Of a stretch of 64,000 nt of DNA, positions 33,791 through 43,341 are shown in pieces. The notes beneath the pieces are model-generated. The model did no database searches. It saw nothing but the letters and a program-made list of their open reading frames with translations, and was not told where the DNA came from. The stretch is from Chitinibacter tainanensis DSM 15459 (GTDB taxonomy: Bacteria; Pseudomonadota; Gammaproteobacteria; Burkholderiales; Chitinibacteraceae): NCBI RefSeq assembly GCF_000429785.1, contig NZ_KE386953.1:174996-238995 (forward strand), in the 5' to 3' direction. The position numbers were made by a program, and so were the translations under genes. The first letter of the stretch is position 1. Each line of letters starts with the position of its first letter.

Positions 33791-34534
33791 ATGCATCGCC
33801 TGCTCACTCACCTTACCCTCGCCGCCCTGTGTCTATTGCACGCGCCGGCGCACGCCGCCGAAGTACTGGTGGCCGTCGCCAGCAATATGGCCGAACCTGC
33901 CAAAGAACTCGCCCGCCAGTTTAGTGCCCAAAGTGGCCATCGCATTACGTTCAGCAGCGCGGCCACAGGTAAGCTCTATGCCCAGATTAGCCAAGGTGCA
34001 CCGTTTGCGGTCTTGCTGGCGGCTGATACGGCCACGCCGACTCGTTTGGGGCAAGAAGGTTTGGCGCTTGCAGATACCCAGTTTACGTATGCGACTGGCC
34101 GCCTTGTATTGTGGAGCGTAGCAGGCAATACCCCCAATGAGAAAACTCTAAGTGCCGGCCAATTTGCGCATCTGGCCATTGCCAACCCCGCTGTTGCGCC
34201 CTACGGGCAAGCGGCCATGGCCGTCTTGCAACGGCTGGGCCTCGCCGCACAAGTGCGGCCCAAACTGGTGTATGGCGAGAACATTAGCCAGACCCAGCAA
34301 TTTGTGGCCACGGGCCACGCTGAATATGGGCTGTTGGCCGCCTCGCTGGTCTGGCGTGATGGGCGCTGGCTCAGTGGCCACGGCTGGTGGGTGCCCAGCG
34401 ACTGGCATGCGCCACTCCAACAAGATGCGGTGCTGCTGCGCGCAGGGGCCAACCAAGCCGCCGCGCGCGAATGGCTGGCCTTTTTACGCAGCCCAGCGGC
34501 CCGCGCCACGCTGCAACGCTACGGTTATCAATAA
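33791..34534 (+). CDS. modA: Molybdate ABC transporter, periplasmic binding protein
   Basis: A 247-residue protein with a signal peptide (MHRLLTHLTLAALCLLHAPAHA, cleaved before AEVLVAVASN) and the ModA ligand residues: VAVASNMAEPAKELARQF, then ITFSSAATGKLYAQISQGAPFAVLLAADTATPTRLGQEG. It delivers molybdate or tungstate to the permease. The start at 33791 is set by the signal peptide. It overlaps modB by one base (TAATG). A degenerate copy of the 49-bp element lies inside. Confidence 0.9.
   Translation: MHRLLTHLTLAALCLLHAPAHAAEVLVAVASNMAEPAKELARQFSAQSGHRITFSSAATGKLYAQISQGAPFAVLLAADTATPTRLGQEGLALADTQFTYATGRLVLWSVAGNTPNEKTLSAGQFAHLAIANPAVAPYGQAAMAVLQRLGLAAQVRPKLVYGENISQTQQFVATGHAEYGLLAASLVWRDGRWLSGHGWWVPSDWHAPLQQDAVLLRAGANQAAAREWLAFLRSPAARATLQRYGYQ
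34085..34133. repeat. 49-bp element, degenerate left end (ACGTAT...ATACCC), with outer half-site
   Basis: Same geometry inside modA: ACGTAT on the left, perfect ATACCC on the right, and a perfect outer ATACCC 5 bp further left (34074). Its last 15 bases (TAGCAGGCAATACCC) are identical to the end of the copy at 40583. Confidence 0.45.
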
Positions 34535-35208
34535 TGCACTGGGGTAGCGAAGACTGGAGCGCACTGATGCTGAGCCTGCAATTAGCCAGCATCACCACGG
34601 CCCTTTTGCTCCTGCTGGGCACGCCGCTGGCGTGGTGGCTGGCGCGCAGCCAAAGCCGCTGGGCAAGCCTGCTGGGGGCCATCGTGACGCTGCCCTTGGT
34701 GTTGCCGCCGACGGTGATTGGCTTTTATCTCTTGCTGGCGCTGGGGCCCAATAGCCCACTCGGGCAATTCACACAATGGCTGGGCTGGGGGCTGCTGTCG
34801 TTCAGCTTTAGTGGCCTGGTGGTGGCATCGCTGATTTATTCGCTGCCCTTTGCTGTCCAGCCCTTGCAGCAGGCCTTTATCAGCATAGGCCCACGCCCAC
34901 TGGAAGTGGCTGCCACCCTCGGTGCCGGCCCGCTGGAGACTTTTTGGCGGGTGGTCTTACCGCTGGCCAAGCCGGGCCTATACACCGCAGGGATCATGAG
35001 TTTTGCCCATACGCTGGGCGAATTTGGGGTGGTGTTGATGATCGGCGGCAATATCCCGGGGCAAACGCGAGTGGTGGCGATCCAGCTTTACGATCATGTG
35101 GAAGCACTCAATTACCCGCAAGCCCATGCGCTGGCGCTCACGTTGCTAGTGCTGAGTTTTAGCCTGCTGCTGGTGCTGCGCCTCTGGCAGCGGGCCTGGA
35201 TACGCTAA
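34534..35208 (+). CDS. modB: Molybdate ABC transporter, permease
   Basis: This 224-residue inner-membrane permease has about five transmembrane helices and the conserved ABC-contact loop GPRPLEVAATLGAGPLETFWRVVLPLAKPGLYTAGIMSFAHTLGEFGVVLMIGGNIPG. It overlaps the end of modA, so the two are co-translated. The expected ATPase gene modC does not follow; the next gene is a chemoreceptor on the other strand. The ATPase must come from elsewhere in the genome. Confidence 0.92.
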   Translation: MHWGSEDWSALMLSLQLASITTALLLLLGTPLAWWLARSQSRWASLLGAIVTLPLVLPPTVIGFYLLLALGPNSPLGQFTQWLGWGLLSFSFSGLVVASLIYSLPFAVQPLQQAFISIGPRPLEVAATLGAGPLETFWRVVLPLAKPGLYTAGIMSFAHTLGEFGVVLMIGGNIPGQTRVVAIQLYDHVEALNYPQAHALALTLLVLSFSLLLVLRLWQRAWIR

Positions 35209-35224
35209 GCAACGATGCCCGCCA

Positions 35225-36841
35225 TTAGCTGATGCGATAGTGTGCGATGGTTTGCTGCACCGCATCGGCCAGCTGGCGTAATTCCGCCGCCGATTCTGCC
35301 GCTTTGCGGGCCGCGGAGCTGGTTTCCTCGGCCATTTGCGCAATATGCTCAACCTGCTGGGCAATTGCCGTACTGGCCATGCTTTGCTCGGCAATCGATT
35401 CGGAAATATCGCTCACATACTGCACCACGTTTTCGGAAGCATGGCGGATCAGGCCAATTTCTTCCCCGGCATCGCGGGCATAGCCTACCCCTTGCTCAAC
35501 CGATTCCACCACCTGATTCATCCGCGTCACCGCCCGATTGGCCCCATCCTGAATTTGCTGCACGGTATGGGTGATTTCAAAAGTGGAATTACTGGTGCGC
35601 TCGGCCAGTTTGCGCACTTCGTCGGCCACCACCGCAAAGCCGCGCCCTTGCTCGCCCGCGCGCGCGGCTTCGATCGCGGCATTGAGCGCCAGTAGGTTGG
35701 TTTGATCGGCGATGTCTTTAATTACCCCCAGCACCGTATGAATCTGCTGGCTTTGCTCACGCAGCGCATTGATTTCATCGGCCGCCTGATTCACCGAGCC
35801 GGAAATACTATTAATCTCGCTCACCGAGGCCTGAATCACCTGCTCCCCTTCCGCCGCCTGATGGCCAGAAGATTGCGCGTGTTGCTCGGCATCGCGCGCC
35901 CGCTCGGCCACATGACTGATACTGACGGTCACCTCCTCCACGGTGGCGGCCATATGCGCTGAAGCTTCACTGGCATTATTTGCCACCCCCGAGAGCCCAT
36001 GCGAGGTTTCGGCCATGGTGTGCGCGGCATGGGTCATCTGCACGATGTGTTCGTTAATGGTGCGAAAGCTTTTTTGCACGGTATCGAGCAGCCGATTAAA
36101 CGCACCCACCAGCTCGCCAATTTCATCTTTCCCTGCCGCCGGAATCCGACGGGTGAAATCCAGCTCGCTCTCGATATGCGACAAGGCCTGCAAAGAGCGC
36201 TGCAGCGGCCCGCGGATGGCACGCAAAATCCACACCCCTAAAGCCGCCACCACCACCATGGCGGCCAAAGCCACACCAATAAACAGCATGACCGCCCGAT
36301 TGGCGCTGGCAACCGACTCTTCGACCGAGGCATTGGAATGCTGGCGGTTAAAGTCAATCTCTTTGCCCAGTGCCACGCCCAGCTTGCGATACAAGGAAGA
36401 AGACATGCCATCAGCCAACGCATAGGCACCGGTCTGGTCGCGATTAGTTGAGCGTTGAATCACCTGCTGCGCCACTGCTTGATAGGCGGCGTGGCTTTCT
36501 TTCAGGCCCGCAAATAGGGTGCGTTCTTCTTCGCTGAGCACCAATTGCTCATATTGGGCAAACAGTTGCTCAATGCTCTTGTTCCGCTCGGCGATTTGCT
36601 GGGTGATTTCGCTTTTTTGTTGATCATTGGGCGCCAAAATATGCGCGTACAGCGCAATCCGGTTTTCATTGATGGCGTGATCAAGCGAATTGATCACCAC
36701 CAGACTGGGAATAATATTGGCATCCAGCTCGGTGAAGCTACGGGCATCCACCCGCAACTTATAAGTACCAAACCCGGCCAGCACCAGCAAGGCCGCCAGG
36801 GCAATGGCCAGCATGGCCAGCAAACGCTGCGAGATATTCAT
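35225..36841 (-). CDS. Methyl-accepting chemotaxis protein (Tar-like, four-helix-bundle sensor)
   Basis: A 538-residue chemoreceptor: transmembrane helix 1 ([19 protein letters not shown]), a periplasmic four-helix-bundle (4HB_MCP) domain (30-190), transmembrane helix 2 ([24 protein letters not shown]), HAMP, and the signalling domain with [43 protein letters not shown]. The ligand is unknown. The start follows AAGGG. It is unrelated in the sensor part to the other chemoreceptor in the window. Confidence 0.93.
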   Translation of the reverse strand: MNISQRLLAMLAIALAALLVLAGFGTYKLRVDARSFTELDANIIPSLVVINSLDHAINENRIALYAHILAPNDQQKSEITQQIAERNKSIEQLFAQYEQLVLSEEERTLFAGLKESHAAYQAVAQQVIQRSTNRDQTGAYALADGMSSSLYRKLGVALGKEIDFNRQHSNASVEESVASANRAVMLFIGVALAAMVVVAALGVWILRAIRGPLQRSLQALSHIESELDFTRRIPAAGKDEIGELVGAFNRLLDTVQKSFRTINEHIVQMTHAAHTMAETSHGLSGVANNASEASAHMAATVEEVTVSISHVAERARDAEQHAQSSGHQAAEGEQVIQASVSEINSISGSVNQAADEINALREQSQQIHTVLGVIKDIADQTNLLALNAAIEAARAGEQGRGFAVVADEVRKLAERTSNSTFEITHTVQQIQDGANRAVTRMNQVVESVEQGVGYARDAGEEIGLIRHASENVVQYVSDISESIAEQSMASTAIAQQVEHIAQMAEETSSAARKAAESAAELRQLADAVQQTIAHYRIS

Positions 36842-36932
36842 GATGAACCCTTGTTATGCTCAGACGCGCAGATGGTTCATCATAGCCAATCAACCGCGCG
36901 CTACCAGTCCGGTTATCGCGCGGTGGCGCAGC

Positions 36933-37751
36933 TTACCACCAACGGTGGAAATGATGCACAGGGCCGATGCCCTGCCCCACTTGCAGGCGTTCGGCTTGAG
37001 CAATGGCTTCCAGCAACCAGGCTTTGGCATCCTGCACGGTGCTGGCCCAATCTGGCCGCTGCGGGCGCAAGGCCGTCAGCGCGGCCGACAAAGTGCAGCC
37101 GGTGCCATGGGTGTGGCGAGTGGCGATCCGCTTGGCCGGAAAATTCACCTCGCCTGCGGAGGTAATCAGCCAATCTGGACATTCTGCGCTTTGCGCCTGC
37201 CCCAAATGCCCGCCTTTCATCAGCACCGCCTGCGCGCCCGCCGCCAGCAGCGCCCGCCCCTGCGCCAGCATGTCTGCCTCTGTGCGCGCTTCTTCGCACC
37301 CGAGTAGCGCCGCAGCTTCGGGCAGATTGGGCGTAATCAGGCTGGCCAAGGGCAATAGCTCATCGCGCAAGGCACTCACCCCCGCCGGATCGAGCAAGGC
37401 ATGGCCGCCCTTGGCGATCATCACCGTATCCAGCACCACAAACTGGGGCTGATATTCGCGCAGCGCGGCGGCCACGGCATGGATAATCCCGGCATTGGCC
37501 AGCATGCCCATTTTCACCGCATCAACGCGAATATCGCGAAACACCGCATCACACTGCGCACGTACAAATTCGGGCGACACCAGCTCCACCGCGCTGACAC
37601 CGCAGGTGTTTTGCGCAGTGAGCGCAGTGACCACACTCATGCCGTAAACGCCCAGCGCGCTAAAGGTTTTCAAATCGGCCTGAATCCCCGCGCCGCCGCC
37701 CGAATCCGAGCCGGCAATGGTTAAGGCATGAGGGCATCGCATTGCAGTCAT
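36933..37751 (-). CDS. thiD: Hydroxymethylpyrimidine / phosphomethylpyrimidine kinase
   Basis: A 272-residue ribokinase-fold enzyme that phosphorylates HMP and HMP-P in thiamine synthesis. Motifs are ALTIAGSDSGGGAGIQADLKTFSALGVYGMSVVTALTAQNTCGV at the start and HTHGTGCTLSAALTA at the catalytic anion hole near the end. The start at 37751 has GGAAG 5 bp upstream. It is the last gene of the thiM-thiE-thiD operon, 24 bp after thiE. No TPP riboswitch was seen upstream of the operon. Confidence 0.95.
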   Translation of the reverse strand: MTAMRCPHALTIAGSDSGGGAGIQADLKTFSALGVYGMSVVTALTAQNTCGVSAVELVSPEFVRAQCDAVFRDIRVDAVKMGMLANAGIIHAVAAALREYQPQFVVLDTVMIAKGGHALLDPAGVSALRDELLPLASLITPNLPEAAALLGCEEARTEADMLAQGRALLAAGAQAVLMKGGHLGQAQSAECPDWLITSAGEVNFPAKRIATRHTHGTGCTLSAALTALRPQRPDWASTVQDAKAWLLEAIAQAERLQVGQGIGPVHHFHRWW

Positions 37752-37775
37752 AGTGCTTCCTTCGATTTTGTTCGA

Positions 37776-38474
37776 TTAATTGCCTGAGCGCTCAGCGCGG
37801 GCTGCGTTCATTTCGGCCAGCAAAGTGTGGGTAGCCTGTGTAACATCAGGCTGGCCACAAATCGCCGAAATCACCGCCACACCATCCGCCCCGGCAGCCA
37901 GCAACGGCGCCACGCGGCCGGCTTTAATCCCACCGATGGCCACGGCCGGCATCGGGCAGGCAGCAAACATCGCCTGCATTTCGGCCGGCGCAATCACCGG
38001 CGAGGCATCCAGCTTGGTGGTAGTTGGGTACACCGGCCCCACGCCAATGTAATCAATACACGCGGCAACTTCTGGGGTGAGCAGCGCGGCAACGTTGTCC
38101 AGATTATTGGTCGATAAACCGACGATTTTATGCGGCCCCAGCAGCGCACGCACCGCCGCCACCGGCAAATCACTTTGCCCCACATGCACACCGGCGGCAT
38201 CCACGGCCAGCGCCACATCAGCATGATCATTAATGATCAGCGGTACGCCCAGCGGCTGTAACACCGCCTGCAAAGCCTGCGCACAACGCAGCCACTGGCC
38301 TTTTTTCCACTGCGGCGCGCGCAATTGCACCACGGTGGCGCCAGCCGCAGCGGCGGCTTGGGCGGTGGCGACCATACCAGCTTCCCCGCCACACAGCTCA
38401 GGGTCGAGCACCAGATATAGGCTCACATCAATCGGATTGCGCGCGCGCAGCATGGTGGTTTCTGCGCCTGTCAT
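37776..38474 (-). CDS. thiE: Thiamine-phosphate synthase
   Basis: A 232-residue TIM-barrel enzyme that joins HMP pyrophosphate and thiazole phosphate. Motifs are LYLVLDPELCGG, GATVVQLRAPQWKKGQW, PLIINDHADVALAVDAAGVHVGQSDLP, IDYIGVGPVYPTTTKLDASPVIAP and GGIKAGRVAPLLAAGADGVAVISAI. The start at 38474 overlaps the thiM stop by 4 bp (ATGA), which decides it over longer frames. Confidence 0.94.
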   Translation of the reverse strand: MTGAETTMLRARNPIDVSLYLVLDPELCGGEAGMVATAQAAAAAGATVVQLRAPQWKKGQWLRCAQALQAVLQPLGVPLIINDHADVALAVDAAGVHVGQSDLPVAAVRALLGPHKIVGLSTNNLDNVAALLTPEVAACIDYIGVGPVYPTTTKLDASPVIAPAEMQAMFAACPMPAVAIGGIKAGRVAPLLAAGADGVAVISAICGQPDVTQATHTLLAEMNAARAERSGN

Positions 38475-39283
38475 GCCGCCACCTGCCGTAGTTGATTGGG
38501 GTGAATGATGTGCAAAGCATCGAGAAATGGCGCCACAAACGTGCCCGGGCCATCCGAGCACTCCACTGCCCGCTCACCCGCCAGCGCCATCAGGGCGCAC
38601 GCCGCCGCCACCGCTTGCAAGCGATCCGGCGCATCAGCCAGAAAGGCCGCCACCACGGCCGACAGCGCACAACCGGTGCCCACAACCTTGGTCATCAGTG
38701 GGTGGCCCAGCTCGACCGAGTACACCGTTTCACCGTCAGTAATGTAATCAATCGCGCCGGTCACCGCCACAATCGCCCCAGTGCTGCGCGCCAAGGCCAG
38801 TGCAGCGTCCACCGCCGAAGCGGAGCTCGCCGTACTGTCGACGCCTTTGCCGCCGCCCAGCCCACCGGCCAGCGCGATAATTTCCGAGCCATTGCCACGA
38901 ATCGCAGCCGGCCGGCTGGCCAGCATGGCTTTGGCCGCTTCGGTGCGATAGCGCAAAGCGCCCACCGCCACCGGATCCAGCACCCACGGCGTGCCTGCCG
39001 CATTGGCACTGGCGATCGCCGCTTGCATTGCCGCCAGCCGCTCCGGGTAGAGCGTGCCGATATTGATCAGCACGGCATCAGCTAGCGCGGCGAACTCAGC
39101 GACTTCTTCCTGCGCCACCACCATAGCGGGCGAAGCACCAACGGCCAATAGGGTATTGGCGGTAAAGCACTGCACTACTTCATTGGTCAGCACATGCACC
39201 AGGGGGGTATTGGTGCGAACACGTTCTAGTTCGGTGGCAAGCTGGGTAAAAGAAAACTCGATGGCAGTGCTGGTCATGGGCAT
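38471..39283 (-). CDS. thiM: Hydroxyethylthiazole kinase
   Basis: A 270-residue kinase that salvages the thiazole half of thiamine. Motifs are VHVLTNEVVQCFTANTLLAVGASPAM, PWVLDPVAVGALRYRT, IRGNGSEIIALAG and GHPLMTKVVGTGCALSAVVAAFLA (catalytic Cys region). It is the first gene of the operon. An ATG at 39277 has a slightly better-placed GAG ribosome site than 39283. With thiD and thiE it forms a complete salvage route. Confidence 0.94.
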   Translation of the reverse strand: MPMTSTAIEFSFTQLATELERVRTNTPLVHVLTNEVVQCFTANTLLAVGASPAMVVAQEEVAEFAALADAVLINIGTLYPERLAAMQAAIASANAAGTPWVLDPVAVGALRYRTEAAKAMLASRPAAIRGNGSEIIALAGGLGGGKGVDSTASSASAVDAALALARSTGAIVAVTGAIDYITDGETVYSVELGHPLMTKVVGTGCALSAVVAAFLADAPDRLQAVAAACALMALAGERAVECSDGPGTFVAPFLDALHIIHPNQLRQVAA

Positions 39284-39623
39284 CTCGCACGAAGGGTTGA
39301 GGGCTTAGTCTGTGGCAGGGGCCGACACGCCGCCCCTACTTTTGGGAATATTCACACTATGGACTGATCCAGCGCAAAGTCTGGCCAGCCCAAGACAGTA
39401 TCATGCCGACTATTCTACCGTTGATCGGGTCTGACTTCTTGATCTAAGACCATTTCCTGTTCACCCAGCGGCGGCGCTCGCGGCTGTGCCACCGGGTATG
39501 CAGTACCCGTACCGGGCGCGTTTTGGGCCGGCGCGCATCTGCGTAATGTTTGACGCTGCTCACATTACCGCCTGGCGGCAATCCCTACAATGGTTGTCAA
39601 TGATGAATACAGGAGGGCCCGCC

Positions 39624-40571
39624 ATGGCCAAGCTGAGCACGCATTTTCTTGATCTGCCCGTTGCCAACCCCTTGATGAATGCCTCCGGTGTTTGGTGCAG
39701 TGTGGCCTCGCAGCTTGAGGCGCTGGCCGAATCGACTTCGGGTGCAATGGTGACCAAAAGCTGCACGCTTCAACCGCGCGATGGCAACCCGGAGCCCCGC
39801 TATCGGGTGCTAGCCGATGCTGGCCAGCTGTTTGGCAGTATCAATTCAATGGGCCTGCCCAATGAGGGCTTTGCCTATTATCTGCATTATGCCCAGCGCC
39901 ACGATCATGAAGCCAAGCCGCTGTTTATGTCGCTCTCGGGTCTGACGCTGGACGATAATCTCACCATGATCGACAGCCTGAAAGATGCGGTCACCCCCAC
40001 CATTCTGGAAGTGAATCTATCCTGCCCGAATGTGCCCGGCAAATCGCAAATCGGCTACGACTTTGAAGCGATGGATACGCTGCTGGCCGAGGTGTCGTCA
40101 GGCTATCAACGCCCATTTGGCGTCAAACTGCCGCCGTATTTCGATATGGCGCATTTTGATGAAGCGGCCGAGATTCTTAATCGCTATCCGCTGGTGGCGT
40201 TTATTACCTGCATCAATTCGGTTGGCAATGCGCTGATGATCGATCTGGAGAGTGAAACCACGCTGATCAAGCCCAAAGACGGCTTTGGCGGGCTGGGCGG
40301 CGATTATGTCTTGCCAACGGCGCTGGCGAATGTGAACGCGTTTTACCGCCGCTGCCCGGACAAAGCCATTATCGGCTGTGGCGGGGTGAAATCAGGCCGC
40401 GAAGCCTTCCTGCATATCCTCTCCGGCGCCACGCTGGTGCAGCTGGGTACTGCGCTGTATGAAGAAGGCCCCGGTATTTTCCCGCGTGTGCTGGCCGAGC
40501 TGGCAGAGCTCATGGATGAAAAAGGCTACACCAGCCCCGATGATTTCCGTGGCAAACTGAAAACGCTGTAA
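39624..40571 (+). CDS. pyrD: Dihydroorotate dehydrogenase, class 1A (fumarate-type)
   Basis: This 315-residue enzyme resembles the Lactococcus PyrDA and trypanosomatid group: LEVNLSCPNVPGKSQIGYDFEAMDTLL (active-site Cys in LSCPNVPGK), GVKLPPYFDMAHFDEAAEILN, IKPKDGFGGLGGDYVLPTALANV and IIGCGGVKSGREAFLHILSGATLVQLGTAL. Class 1A enzymes are soluble and use fumarate, whereas betaproteobacteria typically have the membrane-bound class 2 enzyme, so this gene may be an extra or acquired one. The start at 39624 has GGAGG 8 bp upstream; longer frames lack homology. The region 39284-39623 holds only promoter-type DNA. Confidence 0.92.
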   Translation: MAKLSTHFLDLPVANPLMNASGVWCSVASQLEALAESTSGAMVTKSCTLQPRDGNPEPRYRVLADAGQLFGSINSMGLPNEGFAYYLHYAQRHDHEAKPLFMSLSGLTLDDNLTMIDSLKDAVTPTILEVNLSCPNVPGKSQIGYDFEAMDTLLAEVSSGYQRPFGVKLPPYFDMAHFDEAAEILNRYPLVAFITCINSVGNALMIDLESETTLIKPKDGFGGLGGDYVLPTALANVNAFYRRCPDKAIIGCGGVKSGREAFLHILSGATLVQLGTALYEEGPGIFPRVLAELAELMDEKGYTSPDDFRGKLKTL

Positions 40572-40582
40572 AGAAAAAACAA

Positions 40583-40631
40583 GGGTATTACCCGGCAGGC
40601 TATATATTGATTAGCCTAGCAGGCAATACCC
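40583..40631. repeat. 49-bp GGGTAT-N37-ATACCC element, exact copy
   Basis: Both hexamers are perfect, and an inner stem (AGGCTA/TAGCCT) makes it a long hairpin followed by TTTATTTTT, so it probably also terminates pyrD. The interior matches the reverse complement of the copy at 27845. Confidence 0.65.
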
Positions 40632-40697
40632 TTTATTTTTCATGGATATTTGAGCTGTAACTTTGCGCGGCAAAGCCGAACCAGCGCAAGGCTGACC

Positions 40698-41333
40698 TTA
40701 GTATTCCACCGGCACCGGATCCAGACTGCGCCACAGATACCACGTCGCCACCGAACGCCAAGGCTGCCAGCGCTCGGCCAAGGTAATCAGCTCGGCGCGC
40801 GGGCGGCGCTCATCGCCGTGATAAAACTGGGCAATCGCCCGAATCAGGCCTATATCATCCAGCGGCAAGACATTCGGCCGGGCCAGATAAAAAATCAGGA
40901 ACATCTCGGCCGTCCAGCGGCCAATGCCACGGATCGAGACCAACTCTTTGATCACCGCTTCGTCGTCCCAGCTATGCCAGTCGCTCGGCTCCAACCGACC
41001 AGCTTGCTGATGGTGGGCCAGATCGAGCAGGTATTCGGTTTTGCGCTGGGTCAGGCCGCAGGCGCGTAAAGCCTCTACGCTGCTGGCCAGCACCGCTGGC
41101 GCGGTCACATCGCCTAGCGCCTGCAGCAGCCGGGCCCAGATCGAATCCGCCGCCTTGACCGAAATTTGCTGGCCAACGATCGAGCGCGCCAATGTGTGAA
41201 AAGCATCGCCACGGGTCAGCAGACTAACGGCCGGATAGCGCTCAACCAGCTCGGCCATCACCGGATCGGCGGCGGCCAGCTCGGCCACGGCCTGATCCCA
41301 ATACGGCGGGCGATGAATGGCCGGGGCCGGCAT
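40698..41333 (-). CDS. alkA: DNA-3-methyladenine glycosylase (AlkA/HhH-GPD family)
   Basis: A 211-residue base-excision repair glycosylase removing alkylated purines. The helix-hairpin-helix and catalytic GPD region are visible: LVSIRGIGRWTAEMFLIFYLARPNVLPLDDIGLIRAIAQFY, with the catalytic Asp in LPLDDIG; LARSIVGQQISVKAADSIWARL precedes it. It is a short form of about 210 residues without the N-terminal domain of E. coli AlkA. It overlaps the pmbA stop by one base (TAATG), so the two are coupled. Confidence 0.88.
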   Translation of the reverse strand: MPAPAIHRPPYWDQAVAELAAADPVMAELVERYPAVSLLTRGDAFHTLARSIVGQQISVKAADSIWARLLQALGDVTAPAVLASSVEALRACGLTQRKTEYLLDLAHHQQAGRLEPSDWHSWDDEAVIKELVSIRGIGRWTAEMFLIFYLARPNVLPLDDIGLIRAIAQFYHGDERRPRAELITLAERWQPWRSVATWYLWRSLDPVPVEY

Positions 41334-42664
41334 TAGTCCCCCGCGACCGTCATGCGCTCCAGCAGTATCGAGCCAACCTTGCGGCTGCTGGATGCCAGCG
41401 CATCATCACCAATGGCCACAATCTGGCGATACATCTCGCGCAGATTGCCGGCGATGGTGATTTCCTCGACCGGATACTGAATCACGCCGTTTTCCACCCA
41501 GAAACCGGCCGCGCCGCGCGAATAATCGCCGGTTACCAGATTAATGCCATGACCCAACAGCTCGGTCACCAGCAAGCCAGTGCCCAGTTCAGCCAGCATC
41601 TGGCTGGCGGGCAGCGTTGGCGCCACAAATAGATTGTGTGGGCCGCCCGCATTACCCGTGGTTTGCATCCCCAGCTTGCGCGCCGAATAGCTGGAAAGGA
41701 AATACCCCTGCTGCACGCCAGCATCGACCAGCGTGCGCGCCTTGGTGGCCACCCCTTCGCCATCAAAAGCGCCGCTGGCAAAGCCCCGCAAGGTGAAAGG
41801 ATCTTCGGTAATGGTCACGCAGGGCGCAAACACGCTTTGCCCCAGGCTATCAAGCAAGAAGCTGGATTTGCGATACAGGCTACTGCCCGACACCGCGCTC
41901 ACCCAGTGGCCAATCAGCGAGCTTGCCACCGCCGGCTCGAATAGCACCGGATATTCGCCAGTTTTCAGGCGACGAGCGCCCAGACGGCGCACAGTGCGCT
42001 CGCCGGCTTTACGGCCTACAGCGGCGGGGGCTTCCAGATCAGCGGGCGCGCGCGCGGCGGTGTACCAATAATCGCGCTGCATGCCGACGTCGTCTTCGGC
42101 GATCAGCGCAGCGGAGACGCTATAGCGGGTGCTGGTACCAGCGCCCAGAAAGCCTTGGGAATTGCCATAGACCCAGCGCGCGCTGCTGGTGGACACCGTG
42201 GCGCCATCCGAATTATTAATCCGCGCATCCACTTGCCGGCCGGCTTGCTCGCATTCCTGCGCCAGCGCAATGGCTTGCTCTACAGGCAAATCCCAGGGGT
42301 GATAGAGATCTAAATCGGGAAACTCGGTGCACAACAGCGCCGGATCGGCCGGGCCGGCAAATTCATCGGCCGCAGTGTAGCGGGCAATCGCCAGCGCGGC
42401 TTGCACGGTATCGGCCAGCGCCGTGGGCGAAAAATCACTGGTGCTGGCATGGCCTTTGCGCTGGCCCAGATACACCGATACGCTCACGCCTTTATCGCGG
42501 TTGTATTCGATGGTTTCCACTTCATCCAGCCGCACCGAGATATTTTGCCCGGCGCCTTCCGAGACTTCGACATCGCAAGCCGTGGCGCCCTGCGCCTTGG
42601 CCAGAGCCAGTACTTGGGAGGCCAGATCGCGCAATGCCGCTTCGCTGTAGGTAAATTCCGACAC
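41333..42664 (-). CDS. pmbA: Metalloprotease PmbA/TldE
   Basis: This roughly 443-residue protein is the E subunit of the TldD/TldE protease, which processes small peptides and antitoxins. Typical segments are GISVSVYLGQRKGHASTSDFSPTALADTVQAALAIARYTAADEFAGPADP, GEYPVLFEPAVASSLIGH and NAGGPHNLFV, plus ELLGHGINLVTGDYSRGAAGFWVENGVIQYPVEEITIAGNLREM. The GTG at 42664 is preferred: it gives the family length, whereas an ATG at 42745 would start 15 bp from the divergent darP start. The start choice is moderately sure. Confidence 0.9.
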   Translation of the reverse strand: MSEFTYSEAALRDLASQVLALAKAQGATACDVEVSEGAGQNISVRLDEVETIEYNRDKGVSVSVYLGQRKGHASTSDFSPTALADTVQAALAIARYTAADEFAGPADPALLCTEFPDLDLYHPWDLPVEQAIALAQECEQAGRQVDARINNSDGATVSTSSARWVYGNSQGFLGAGTSTRYSVSAALIAEDDVGMQRDYWYTAARAPADLEAPAAVGRKAGERTVRRLGARRLKTGEYPVLFEPAVASSLIGHWVSAVSGSSLYRKSSFLLDSLGQSVFAPCVTITEDPFTLRGFASGAFDGEGVATKARTLVDAGVQQGYFLSSYSARKLGMQTTGNAGGPHNLFVAPTLPASQMLAELGTGLLVTELLGHGINLVTGDYSRGAAGFWVENGVIQYPVEEITIAGNLREMYRQIVAIGDDALASSSRKVGSILLERMTVAGD

Positions 42665-42759
42665 GTAGTGAGCTTCCGTAGCTAAGGTGAAAACGAGGCC
42701 CGCCGCCTTGGGCGGACCAAATTTGCTATCATACTGCTTTTGCACTGACGTGAGATACC

Positions 42760-43338
42760 ATGGCGAAGCATGATCATGATGACGAAATCGAAATCGTCAG
42801 TAAATCGCAACTCAAACGCGAAGCCGAAGCCCTTAAAGACCTCGGCGCCAGTCTGCTGGCCTACTCCCCCAAGCAGCTCGAACCGCTGAACCTGCCCGAA
42901 AAGCTGATCGATGCGATCCGTGAAGCGAAAAAAATCACCGCGAATGGCGCCATCGCGCGGCATAAGCAATACATCGGCAAGCTGATGCGCGATGTCGATC
43001 CCGCCCCGATTCAGGCCTTTTTGGATGCCATGAATGGCGATTCGGATCAGCATACCGCCTGGCTGCACCAGATCGAGCGCCTGCGCGAAAAAATGCTGCT
43101 CGACCCGAAAGCTACCGAGCAGTTTATTGCGGACTTTCCAGCGGTGGATATTCAGCAGCTGCGCCAGCTGATTCGCAACGCCAATAAAGAAAAGCAGCAA
43201 CAGCAGGAAGGCAAGCAAGTGGCGCCCAAAGCGTATCGCGAGCTGTTTCAGCTGATTAAGCAATACATTCCTGAGCCGAAACTGCCTAGCCTGAATGACG
43301 CCGCAGACGACGCGGCCGATGCCAGCGACGAGGAATAA
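42760..43338 (+). CDS. darP: Ribosome-biogenesis factor DarP (YjgA, DUF615)
   Basis: A 192-residue protein with the DUF615 pattern: KSQLKREAEALKDLGASLLAYSPKQLEPLNLPEKLIDAIREAKKITANGAIARHKQYIGKLMRDVD. In E. coli the protein binds late-stage large ribosomal subunits. The tail is acidic (DAADDAADASDEE). It is divergent from pmbA, an arrangement also found in gammaproteobacteria, and 3 bp from the HAD gene. Confidence 0.93.
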   Translation: MAKHDHDDEIEIVSKSQLKREAEALKDLGASLLAYSPKQLEPLNLPEKLIDAIREAKKITANGAIARHKQYIGKLMRDVDPAPIQAFLDAMNGDSDQHTAWLHQIERLREKMLLDPKATEQFIADFPAVDIQQLRQLIRNANKEKQQQQEGKQVAPKAYRELFQLIKQYIPEPKLPSLNDAADDAADASDEE

Positions 43339-43341
43339 ACC

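Noticed and set aside
39284..39480. TPP riboswitch upstream of thiM
   Set aside because: The conserved CTGAGA and ACCTGATCTGG...GCGTAGGGA segments are absent on the relevant strand.
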